From Victivallaceae bacterium (GTDB lineage: Bacteria; Verrucomicrobiota; Lentisphaeria; Victivallales; Victivallaceae), in the NCBI GenBank assembly GCA_028717165.1, contig JAQUOK010000068.1:1-10126 (forward strand): DNA of 10,126 bases. The letters are read 5' to 3'. The translations under genes were made by a program, and so were the position numbers. The notes under the pieces are model-generated. The model searched no databases. It was not told the origin of the DNA and saw only the letters and a list, made by a program, of their open reading frames with translations. This document shows, piece by piece, positions 1-7,800 of this stretch. The stretch's first letter is position 1; each line of letters begins with the position of its first letter.

Positions 1-1259
1 GGTTTGTCGCGCCTGAGGCCATGGACCATTTGCCACTGAATCCGGATATGACCCGGGAAGCGATGTGGCTTTCTTTGTCCAGGCGGCCTGACATGGTAGG
101 ATTTTTTGCTTATGAGATAATCGCTAAAACCAAGACCTATGACGAGCTTAAGAAATTGTCTGAGGAACTGTTGCAGCCGATCGGTCCGATGTGGAAGAAG
201 CTGGACAGGCACAAACGGGAAGTAGCGTTCCTGGTCTCTTTCGCTTCCCAGCAGTTTGGTCGGACTCCCCGCGCCTGGGGATGGCGAAACCGGAATCATC
301 TGCCGGCTTACACAATGCTGCAGATGGCTCATATTCCGGCCGATATAATTTTTGAGGAAACTATCGACGCCGGTTGCCTGAAAGATTATAAAACCCTGGT
401 ATTAATTCAATGTGATGTCCTGCCTAGAAGCGTATATGAACAGATCGCAGCTTTCGCCAAACGCGGAGGAACAGTAATAGGAGATTCCTATATCAAGGCG
501 GACATTCCCGGGATGAAAAGGATAGACTACGATTTTTCCGACCTTTATACTATAAAATCATACTATTCCACTCCTGAAAACGAGCGAATAACCGGGGCAC
601 AGGCAGAAGAAATATTATTGAACGGCAGTAATAAATTCAAGGAAGCGTTTAAAGGGAAAGTTGACCTGTTTGCCGACTGTGATTCCCCCAAGGTACTGTT
701 GAATGTGCTGGAAAAATCGGGAGTAAAATATATCATCGCCGTGAATGACAAACGTAAATACGGCGATTGGATCGGCAAATATAAAGCCGTCCAGGAAGAA
801 GGCGTTGCCCAGGATGTAAAAATCAGGATAAAAAAAGGGAACTATCACCTGTACGATGTTATGAAACATGAGGAGATAAAGTATACCGTGAACGGGGATT
901 TTATCTGTTTTGATCTGCATCTCGAACCTTGCGCCGGGGCGATAATTGCAGTCCAGCCGCAGGAAACCGAGACTGTTAAAGTAAGCTATTCTCCAGACTC
1001 AAAACCGTCCACTGTTAAAATTCAGATAACAGATGCTGAAGGAAACCCGGTTAAAGGCGCCCAGCCGATAAAAGTGGATATTTATGACAGCCAGGGCAAC
1101 CGGAATGAGTTTTCCGACTATTATGCTGCCGAAGACGGAAAATTTGTTTTGAATTTTCAGCCGGCCATAAATGAACCACTGGGATTATGGAAAATTAAAG
1201 TCATGGATTTAACCAGCGGCAAAAGCGGGGAAACCGGTTTTTATAACCGGAAGCAATAG
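1..1259 (+). CDS. C-terminal part of a large putative glycosidase with beta-galactosidase trimerisation-like domain (5' end outside window)
   Basis: The frame is open to the left window edge (first whole codon at 3). The first ATG at 21 has no convincing ribosome site, so this is the 3' part of a longer gene. Numbering from that ATG, residues about 66-155 form an alpha/beta segment like the trimerisation (glutamine-amidotransferase-like) domain of GH42-type beta-galactosidases. It has VAFLVSF, then MAHIPADIIFEETI, then a KTLVLIQCDVLP strand and an AFAKRGGTVIGD turn. Residues about 330-412 look like an Ig/macroglobulin-type beta-sandwich (VKIQITDAEGNPVKGA). The catalytic domain would lie upstream, so substrate cannot be stated. 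It ends 36 bases before the cysteine-rich gene and is probably co-transcribed with it. Glycosidase assignment is inferred from family resemblance; the truncation is seen directly. Confidence 0.72.
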   Translation, partial: FVAPEAMDHLPLNPDMTREAMWLSLSRRPDMVGFFAYEIIAKTKTYDELKKLSEELLQPIGPMWKKLDRHKREVAFLVSFASQQFGRTPRAWGWRNRNHLPAYTMLQMAHIPADIIFEETIDAGCLKDYKTLVLIQCDVLPRSVYEQIAAFAKRGGTVIGDSYIKADIPGMKRIDYDFSDLYTIKSYYSTPENERITGAQAEEILLNGSNKFKEAFKGKVDLFADCDSPKVLLNVLEKSGVKYIIAVNDKRKYGDWIGKYKAVQEEGVAQDVKIRIKKGNYHLYDVMKHEEIKYTVNGDFICFDLHLEPCAGAIIAVQPQETETVKVSYSPDSKPSTVKIQITDAEGNPVKGAQPIKVDIYDSQGNRNEFSDYYAAEDGKFVLNFQPAINEPLGLWKIKVMDLTSGKSGETGFYNRKQ

Positions 1260-1295
1260 ACGGTAATTTCAAAATAAAACAGAGGGATACTGATA

Positions 1296-2276
1296 ATGAA
1301 CAGTAAAGTTATTGAAGTAAGACCTTATCAATTGATGTGTTTGATCTGTCGCAGCGGACGACAAAACCATGAAAAATATTATTTTGAGGACAGGCTTGAA
1401 AGCCTGGCGGTAAAAATCAGGGAAAACATAAACCGCCCGTTATTGCTGACCTGTAACTGCGTCAGCGCTTATGCCTGGCAGAATCCCGGCCGGGAATACG
1501 ACACTCCGGAAGGGGCGGAATTCAATGACCGGCGCGATCTGGCGATATTGCGGGATTTGAATATGGTTCCAGGCACAGCCCAGCCGGCTTCCGATATAAT
1601 AAGGAAAATTTTCAAACACATAAAAACTTGCGATGATATCTGCTCACTGGGAAAATATTGCACTGATAAATGGCAGGAATGTAAATTTGCCGGTTCAGGA
1701 AACTATGAACGCGCAATTGAAGCCGGTCAAGCTGAAATTATTCCGCCGTGCCGCTCCAAAGAAGAACTCGCGCTTTGTAAAAAAGAGAGTGCGGCGCAAC
1801 TTTACAAAGAAAAAAAACTCCAGGTCAGGCCGCATCATCTGGTTTGTATCGCCTGTATTGTTGCCGGCAGAGAGCCTTGCGGGATGGAGGTCCTCGACGC
1901 CGATAATGCCTGCGAGGTCGCGGCTATAATTCAAAAGAACCCGGATATTCCGGTTGAGCTCGTAAGCGGGCCATGCATGGTTTGCCCGCCCTGCGCCGGT
2001 TACAGCCCGAAACACAATGTTTGCAATGCCGGAACAGGAATGGGCTTGCGGGATGAAAAGAAAGATCTTGATGCTTTGATGCTGCTCGGGATGAAATTCG
2101 GTGACGTCCTGCCTGGAGGCGAGCTTTATAAAAAGCTTTTTACCGTACTTGACTCCACGAAAAACCTCTGTGGCCGCGGCCACAGTCCGGCAAAAGTTGA
2201 CGAATGGGTTTCCTGTGGCGCCGGCGGCAGTGATTCTTATCTGAAATCCCAGGCGACAAAACTGCATATCCATTAA
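1296..2276 (+). CDS. Cysteine-rich protein with two DUF1284-like halves (paralogue 1)
   Basis: This is a 326-aa protein with 20 cysteines and no signal peptide or membrane segment. It starts at ATG 1296 behind AGAGGG (1281-1286). It looks like two copies of one module. The N-half has VRPYQLMCLIC (about 8-18), LTCNC (51-55), RRDLAILRDLNMVPGT (79-94) and CDDIC (112-116), then a DKW..C segment. The C-half repeats this order: VRPHHLVCIAC (177-187), GPCMVCPPC (225-233), KKDLDALMLLGM and KNLCG, then EWVSC. The C-half fits DUF1284, which typically begins with RPHHLLC and has a later DDICAP-like cysteine motif; members are usually only about 130-150 aa. Function is unknown for the family. The cysteine and histidine spacing suggests metal or Fe-S binding (inference). 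It lies 16 bases before the amidohydrolase and has a paralogue after it. Confidence 0.75.
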   Translation: MNSKVIEVRPYQLMCLICRSGRQNHEKYYFEDRLESLAVKIRENINRPLLLTCNCVSAYAWQNPGREYDTPEGAEFNDRRDLAILRDLNMVPGTAQPASDIIRKIFKHIKTCDDICSLGKYCTDKWQECKFAGSGNYERAIEAGQAEIIPPCRSKEELALCKKESAAQLYKEKKLQVRPHHLVCIACIVAGREPCGMEVLDADNACEVAAIIQKNPDIPVELVSGPCMVCPPCAGYSPKHNVCNAGTGMGLRDEKKDLDALMLLGMKFGDVLPGGELYKKLFTVLDSTKNLCGRGHSPAKVDEWVSCGAGGSDSYLKSQATKLHIH

Positions 2277-2292
2277 CGCTGCGGTATTAACA

Positions 2293-3162
2293 ATGGCATC
2301 TAAAATTAAAGTCAGCACTGTCCAGCTTCCGCTTCCGGGGGAAATCATTTCAAGAGAAAAAATGCTCAGGGAGGCGCTTCGCCTGGTTGAAGACGCCGGC
2401 AGGAAAAACGCGGATATCGTTTGCCTGCCGGAAACTTTCAATGTAACAGGAATTCCTCATTCGGAAAAACATAAATTTGCGGCGGTTATTCCCGGAACGT
2501 TGTTTGAGCAATTCAGTGTTATTGCAAAAAATTATAAAATGTACATAATTTTGTCAATTATGGAAAAAAGGGGGGATGGTTTTTTTAATACTGCGGTGAT
2601 TATAGACAGAGAAGGGAAAGTTAAGGGCAGATACGATAAAGTTCATTTGACCGAAGAGGAAAAAGTGAAATCCGGAATAACCGCAGGTCATGACATACCC
2701 GTTTTTGATCTGGATTTCGGCAGAATAGGAATAATGATCTGTTATGATAACTGGTTTCCGGAAACCGCAAGAGTTCTGGCTTTACAGGAAGCGAAAATTA
2801 TCTTTTTCCCTCATATGCAGGCGGGGCCGGGCGTATCTTACTGGGAGAAGCAAAACTGTACGCGGGCATGGGACAATTCCGTTTACCTGGTAAGCTCCAG
2901 TTATGGAACAGTTTCGCCTTTGCCTTTCATGCCCGGCAGGTCGGCTTCAGGAAGCTGCATAATCAGGCCTGACGGAACAATTGCCGCAGATGTCGGGTCC
3001 GGAACCGGAGAAATAACCTGGGAAACAGATCTTAATTTCAGCAGATTGTTTCCGGCGGCGCCTGAACACATTATGGAGTTCAGAGAAATGATACTCAGAG
3101 ACAGGAAGCCGTCCTTGTATAAAGTGATATCGGGAAACGGTTATATTGTCAATAGCAATTAA
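2293..3162 (+). CDS. Nitrilase-superfamily carbon-nitrogen hydrolase
   Basis: This 289-aa cytoplasmic amidohydrolase has the usual single-domain length. The Glu-Lys-Cys catalytic triad is visible: E47 in LPETFN, K116 in RYDKVHLTEEE and C150 in IGIMICYDNWFPE. The start MASKIKVSTVQLP matches the family's opening beta-strand, and a conserved segment after the catalytic Cys (FFPHMQAGPG) is present. Such enzymes hydrolyse C-N bonds of amides, N-carbamoyl compounds or nitriles. Substrate class cannot be read from sequence, but the family pattern favours an amidase or carbamoylase over a true nitrilase. The start at 2293 lacks a clear Shine-Dalgarno and lies 16 bases after the preceding stop, so translation may depend on coupling. 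It sits between two paralogous DUF1284-type genes, which implies a shared pathway (inference). Confidence 0.9.
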   Translation: MASKIKVSTVQLPLPGEIISREKMLREALRLVEDAGRKNADIVCLPETFNVTGIPHSEKHKFAAVIPGTLFEQFSVIAKNYKMYIILSIMEKRGDGFFNTAVIIDREGKVKGRYDKVHLTEEEKVKSGITAGHDIPVFDLDFGRIGIMICYDNWFPETARVLALQEAKIIFFPHMQAGPGVSYWEKQNCTRAWDNSVYLVSSSYGTVSPLPFMPGRSASGSCIIRPDGTIAADVGSGTGEITWETDLNFSRLFPAAPEHIMEFREMILRDRKPSLYKVISGNGYIVNSN

Positions 3163-3170
3163 GAAAATAT

Positions 3171-3175
3171 GGAGG
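3171..3175 (+). promoter_or_regulatory. Strong Shine-Dalgarno GGAGG with no long ORF behind it
   Basis: GGAGG lies just after the amidohydrolase stop codon and 7 bases before a TTG codon at 3183. It is a better ribosome site than the one before the larger gene at 3269. It could serve the small ORF at 3183, or it may be left over from a lost gene start. Confidence 0.45.
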
Positions 3176-3182
3176 CGTTTTA

Positions 3183-3281
3183 TTGGAAAAAACAACAAAA
3201 ATTCTGAAATTAAAAGCAACGGTCCGAATGAATAAGAAAAAACAAACAAATATTGGGAATACTATGTCATGGAAAAAATAA
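3183..3281 (+). CDS. Possible small leader ORF, 32 codons, overlapping the next gene start
   Basis: A TTG at 3183, 7 bases after GGAGG, opens a 32-codon frame (LEKTTKILKLKATV...) that stops at TAA 3279-3281. This overlaps the ATG of the next gene (3269) by 13 bases in another frame. The peptide is short and lysine-rich with no recognisable domain. Its plausible role is translational coupling to the gene at 3269, which has only a weak ribosome site of its own. It could equally be chance, since the region is A-rich. The start codon and coding status are inference. Confidence 0.25.
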   Translation: MEKTTKILKLKATVRMNKKKQTNIGNTMSWKK

Positions 3282-4282
3282 ATAATCATTTAATCTTGAG
3301 ACCATATCAGGTGCTCTGCATAATCTGTTCGTTGGGAAAGAATCAGGCGGGTAGCAACAGGAAAATATTAGAAACTCTGCGTCGGGACCCGGAAATGCCG
3401 GTAGCCCTCTGCTGCAATTGTGATGATCAGTTTAAGTTTCAGAATCCAGGAACGAATGATGACACTCCGGAAGGGGCGGATTACAATCAAAAGCGGGATT
3501 TCGATATCTTATTACGAATGGACCTGGTACCGGGAACAATTCTGCCGGCGAGAATTATTTTCAAACGCGCGTTGAAAATGATCAAAACAACGTCAGGCAT
3601 CTGTGGTTACAATACGGTTACCGCAGATAAATGGCGCGGTTGTCCCAGAGCCGACAGTGGATGTTATGAAAAAATCGAGCAAATAGGAATAGATGCCATA
3701 TTTCCGCCGCTGAACCAGCAGCAAATGTGCAGTAACAAGGAAAAGTCTTTGTGTCAAATGCTTAAAACCGAACCAATTAATGTTCGCCCTCATATTTTAA
3801 TCTGTATGATTGCGCAGTACGGCCAGGGAATAACATCAGGATTTGAAAAGGATAATTTGCCGGAATTATTGCAAATCATGCTGAAAAGTCCCCAAAAAAT
3901 GATTTCCTTGGTACCTGGGGCCGATCCAATGATCTGTGCTCCCTGCCCTTCCAAAAGTTCTCAGCATGATTTTTGCACTACGGGAATTTTCGCCTCCGGC
4001 GGACTCTATAACGAGCTTAAGGACCTGAATGTTCTCCAGGCTTTAGGACTAACATATCACACCTCAATTCAGGCAGGAAAACTGCTTGCTTTAATTCTCC
4101 AGAAAATACCTGAGACCAAAGGCGTATGCGCTTTTAGCGGCAGTATACCGGAAACTTCATTATGGCGAGAACGTTGCGGATTACTTGACGGCAACTGTGC
4201 TGGATTTGACGAAGGCCGAGAAAGGTTAATGGCTCAGCTTTTTCCCTCAAACGGGAGAGACAAAGAAAATGAAAGAGTTTGA
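3269..4282 (+). CDS. Cysteine-rich protein with two DUF1284-like halves (paralogue 2)
   Basis: This 337-aa protein has 17 cysteines and is a diverged paralogue of the gene at 1296. Shared landmarks keep the same order: RPYQVLCIIC (11-20), CCNC (48-51), DTPEGADYNQKRD (65-77), MDLVPGT, ADKWRGC (119-125), then a second module with VRPHILIC (172-179), MICAPC (221-226), HDFC (233-236), KDLNVLQALGL, KGVCA and WRERC. The only in-frame start after the stop at 3233-3235 is ATG 3269. The central linker is diverged, but the cysteine pairs near the start of each half and before each helical segment are kept in both copies. The second half is the better DUF1284 match. Function unknown; metal or Fe-S binding is inferred. 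The 106-base gap upstream holds a strong Shine-Dalgarno. Confidence 0.75.
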   Translation: MEKINNHLILRPYQVLCIICSLGKNQAGSNRKILETLRRDPEMPVALCCNCDDQFKFQNPGTNDDTPEGADYNQKRDFDILLRMDLVPGTILPARIIFKRALKMIKTTSGICGYNTVTADKWRGCPRADSGCYEKIEQIGIDAIFPPLNQQQMCSNKEKSLCQMLKTEPINVRPHILICMIAQYGQGITSGFEKDNLPELLQIMLKSPQKMISLVPGADPMICAPCPSKSSQHDFCTTGIFASGGLYNELKDLNVLQALGLTYHTSIQAGKLLALILQKIPETKGVCAFSGSIPETSLWRERCGLLDGNCAGFDEGRERLMAQLFPSNGRDKENERV

Positions 4283-4352
4283 TAAACAAAGATTTTTTGA
4301 TGCAATATCTGGTGTATACCGTATGCAAGAGAGTCCGGCACGCCGAAGGTGA
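4269..4352 (+). pseudogene. Possible decayed gene start (27 codons) overlapping the previous gene
   Basis: ATG 4269 lies inside the last codons of the preceding gene, a typical operon overlap. It opens MKEFDKQRFFDAISGVYRMQ and then stops at TGA 4350-4352. Another frame continues across the stop with coding-like text (AEGETLNGVIAHGSKLYGN) up to about 4404, where a MITE-like element starts. The pattern fits a gene broken by a frameshift and an insertion. No family was recognised, and a chance ORF cannot be excluded. Confidence 0.3.
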
Positions 4353-4457
4353 AACATTAAATGGAGTCATTGCCCATGGTTCGAAGCTTTACGGCAATTG
4401 TATTTAATACCAATTTGCAATCTAAAGTTAGTAAAGGAACGGAATTTTTCCTTATAG

Positions 4458-4521
4458 ATTACGTAAAAGACAAGCACGGCTGGGGACAGCCGTGAAGTGA
4501 ACCTGAATATTGCGTAAAAGA
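4458..4521. repeat. 13-bp direct repeat inside the MITE-like element
   Basis: ATTACGTAAAAGA (4458-4470) and ATTGCGTAAAAGA (4509-4521) differ at one position and are 51 bases apart. They flank the perfect hairpin at 4475-4494. They may be internal structural or binding repeats of the element. Confidence 0.5.
4475..4494. repeat. Perfect 8-bp hairpin (CACGGCTG / CAGCCGTG, loop GGGA)
   Basis: CACGGCTG and its reverse complement CAGCCGTG are separated by four bases. No T-tract follows, so it is not an intrinsic terminator. It lies inside the MITE-like element and is probably part of that element's folded structure. Confidence 0.55.
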
Positions 4522-4606
4522 TGTAGCCGCCCTGTCTCCGGAGGCGTAATCCGAGAAAACCGGATTTTCGGTAATAACTATCTTTTAGATTGCAAATCGG
4601 TATTAG

Positions 4607-4753
4607 GAGTTATTTTCGGATGAAAAATACTCCGATAAGATTTTAACCAGAGTTCACGAAAACGCCGAAAGAGCTTTTAAAACAATAAAAGGAGGACAAA
4701 ATCATGAAAATCAAGTTAACCTGAAAGTCAAAATTTCCAGGGAGCAACTTTAA
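4607..4753 (+). pseudogene. Possible 3' remnant of a decayed gene after the MITE-like element
   Basis: Directly after the element, a 48-codon frame reads ELFSDEKYSDKILTRVHENA... and ends at TAA 4751-4753. Its composition is coding-like. If the element and one TA are removed, this frame joins in register with the AEGETLNGV frame to the left, though a TAG remains at the junction. The two stretches may be parts of one inactivated gene. No family recognised. Confidence 0.3.
4690..4724 (+). other. Consensus Shine-Dalgarno and ATG with only six codons (lost gene start or leader)
   Basis: AGGAGG (4690-4695) lies 8 bases before ATG 4704, which reads MKIKLT and then stops at TGA 4722-4724. The ribosome site is the best in this gap but has no real gene behind it. 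It resembles the start of a deleted downstream operon gene. A very short leader peptide is the alternative. Confidence 0.35.
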
Positions 4754-4870
4754 TTTACTGAAATCTTATCTTTTTCTGTAGCGTTGTCGTAACGGGATAA
4801 CATGCCTGGGAGCTTGTTTCTTATGCATATTTTTGCCCTTTACTTTGGCGTTTTTCAAAAATCAAATGTC

Positions 4871-4876
4871 GGGAGG
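4871..4876 (+). promoter_or_regulatory. Ribosome binding site GGGAGG that sets the start at 4883
   Basis: GGGAGG ends 6 bases before ATG 4883. This ATG begins a normal signal peptide, whereas the in-frame upstream ATG at 4802 would add 27 residues ahead of it and has no such site. Confidence 0.7.
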
Positions 4877-4882
4877 TATATT

Positions 4883-7800
4883 ATGAGAGTATGGAGATTT
4901 ATTCCTGAAGCGATTCTATATTCCTTGATTTTATTGTCAGCCCACACGAATACGGTTCACGCCGCCTGCAGCGCGCAATGGCATTTTGATGAAGGGAGCG
5001 GTACGGTGGCTTATGATTCTTCGGGTAATAATGACGGCACCATTCACGGGGCTTCCTGGGTAGACGGGAAAGCTGACGGCGCCTTGGGGTTTGACGGCTC
5101 AGACGATTATATTGATTGCGGAAATGGTACTGGTCTGGAACTGACTACCTTCTCGGTGGAAGCCTGGGTAAATACAAGTTACAGCGGAGGCCATCAGATT
5201 CTTGTCTGCAAAGGCGCCTATATGAACAATGGCTGGTATTTGTGGTTAAGATCAGACCAGGCGATATACCTTCAGGTGAATAACACATCCGCGGCCGAGC
5301 AGCTCATATCGGTTCCGAACGCTTTCACCTTAAATGAGTGGAATCATATCGCAGTTACGTATGACGCCTCAACGAAAACAGCAAATTTTTATGTGAATGG
5401 CATATGGAAAGGAACAGATACCGGCACAATTGAATTGACTGCTTCTCCGGCACATTTTTATATAGGTCAATATGACAACGGCAGTTACAGGTTTAACGGC
5501 GCCGTTGATGAAGTCCGTATTTATGACACATTGTTAACTAAGGAAGAAATCGTTATCCATTCCGCAAGCGGCTGCTGGCATTTTGACGAGGGGAGCGGCA
5601 CGACCGCTTATGATTCATCTTCGGGCGGCAATGACGGAGTTATTCATGGAGCTTCCTGGGTAAACGGAAAAGCCGGCGGAGCCTTGGCGTTTGACGGGTC
5701 AGATGATTATCTTGATTGTGGAAACGATACTGATCTGGAACTGACCACCTTTTCGGTGGAAGCGTGGGTGAATACAAATTACAGCGGGGGCCATCAGATT
5801 CTTGCCTGCAAAGGTATATATATGAACAGCGGCTGGTATGTGTGGTTAAGATCAGACCAGGCGATATATCTTCAGGTGAACAACACAGCTTCTGCAGAGC
5901 AGCTCCAATCGGTTCCGAACGCTTTCACTTTAAATGAGTGGAATCATATCGCAGTTACATATGACGCCTCAACGAAAACAGCAAATTTTTATGTAAATGG
6001 CATATGGAAAGGAACAGATACCGGCACAATTGAATTGACTGCTTCTCCGGCGCATTTTTATATAGGTCAATATGACAACGGCGGTTACAGATTCAACGGG
6101 GCCGTTGATGAAGTCCGTATCTACGGCAGAGCCTTAACGGAAGAAGATATCGAAGAGCGATATACGCCGCCCGATTGCGGAGCGGAGGCAAATTATACCG
6201 GAGACCCCTTTGGAGGCGGCCCCGGCTATAGTGATATTATAACTTTGCAGCAGGCTGATTATGTAGTCACGAACAAAGCGGAATTATTGGATGCGTTGGA
6301 AGTTGCCGGTTCCGGAGATATTGTATATGTGCCTGATGATGCGGAGATAGACCTGACCGGAGAAAGCAATATCAATATCCCTGCCGGCGTAACATTAGCT
6401 GGTGATCGAGGCTGTAATAACTCTAAAGGCGGCTTAATTTATACTACTCAGCACGACACTATTGTCTGGCTTTTGGTAGCAGGAGGTAATGCCGTTCGGA
6501 TAACGGGACTTCGTCTGCGCGGGCCGGATTTGGAAATAGGAGACCATTATGAGTCCCAGTACAGTCTTTCACGCGGTGTTTTGTCAAGCTATCCTTTTTT
6601 TGAAGTAGATAACTGCGAACTATGGGGATGGAGCTGTGCAGCAGTACAACTTCTTGACGGTTGCACGGACGCATATATCCACCATAACTATATTCACCAT
6701 AACCGCCGGGCCGGCTGGGGGGGAGGAGTTTGTGTGCCCGGCAGTTCAAGTTATCCTGCCGATGCTGTTATCGAAGCTAATATATTTGATTACAATCGTC
6801 ATCATATTGCAGCCAACGGGCGGGAAGGAAGCAGTTACGAGGCGCGTTATAATATCGTCCTTGAGCATAGCAATAGTCATAGTTTTGACAGACATGGGTG
6901 GGAGGTGGAAGAAAGCAATTGGACTGGAGGCGACTGGACTATAATTCATCACAATACAGTCAGAAATTCATACCGCTGGGCCGTTAAAATTAGAGGGGTG
7001 CCTATTGAAGAGGCCGAAATATATCATAATTGGTTCTATCATCCTGACCGTGCCAGGGCCATATATTTGGTATACGGTGATGAAAATGTATCTATTTATA
7101 ATAATTGTTATGGTACTGTTCCCCCTGAAAATACGACCCTGCCGGTGGCTGTCGCAGCTGCTGACCATACCTCAGGGACTGCCCCTTTGACCGTTTCCTT
7201 TGATGGTTCGGGAAGTTATGCTTCGGGCGGTACGATTGTTTCCCACCAGTGGAATTTTGCCGATGGCAATACTGCAATCGGTATGGAAGCAAGTGGCGAG
7301 GAAGTAAATTATACCTTCAATGATCCGGGTAAATACAATGTAGTTCTGACCGTCAGGGACGACAAAGGAATTCCAATGAAAGATACGCTCCCTGTAACTG
7401 TGTATCCGGATTCCGCAAATGCCACTTTGAGTTTTTGGGTAAAGGACAGCTATCGAGATTCCCTTAGCGGTTATTTCCGCAAGCAGGTGTTAATTGACGG
7501 CGACCTGGTATGGGCGGATGATATTTACGGAGACGAGGGTTGGCAGCATGTAGTCACAGACGTAAGCAGTTATGTAGAAGGGAAAAGCCAGGTAACCCTT
7601 ACCATGAGGGTATATTGTGACACTGCAGTGACAGATCCTGAAAATGAAATTACGGACCTTTGGATATATTGGGATGATGTTGTCCTGTTTGGAGGTAACG
7701 TTCAAAATGGGGACTTTGAATCAATTGGAGACTGGATTTACTATGAAACGCCGGCGGTGTCGTGGTATGGCGAATACACATCAGGGGATGTCCGAAGCGG

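Larger units (their letters stand above)
4407..4603. mobile_element. MITE-like element, 197 bp, with 20-bp terminal inverted repeats and TA duplication
   Basis: The left end (4407-4426, beginning ATACCAATTTGC) and right end (4584-4603, ending GCAAATCGGTAT) are inverted repeats matching at 19 of 20 positions. Weaker similarity continues inward. Each end is flanked by TA (4405-4406 and 4604-4605), the target duplication expected for IS630/Tc1-mariner-type transposition. There is no room for a transposase, so it would be non-autonomous. Inside are a perfect 8-bp hairpin and a 13-bp direct repeat. It sits between two stretches of apparently decayed coding sequence. The inverted repeats and TA are seen directly; the family link is inference. 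Confidence 0.75.

Noticed and set aside
1695..2441. A 248-codon open frame on the minus strand
   Set aside because: It lies antisense to the cysteine-rich gene and the amidohydrolase start, both of which have clear family motifs. It has no recognisable domain and no ribosome site I could find.
4802..4882. Upstream in-frame ATG for the LamG protein
   Set aside because: It would place 27 extra residues before a complete signal peptide, and the GGGAGG site clearly points to ATG 4883.
6636..7292. Several 60-100 codon frames on both strands inside the beta-helix region
   Set aside because: They are out-of-frame readings of the large secreted protein, which reads continuously with domain motifs throughout.
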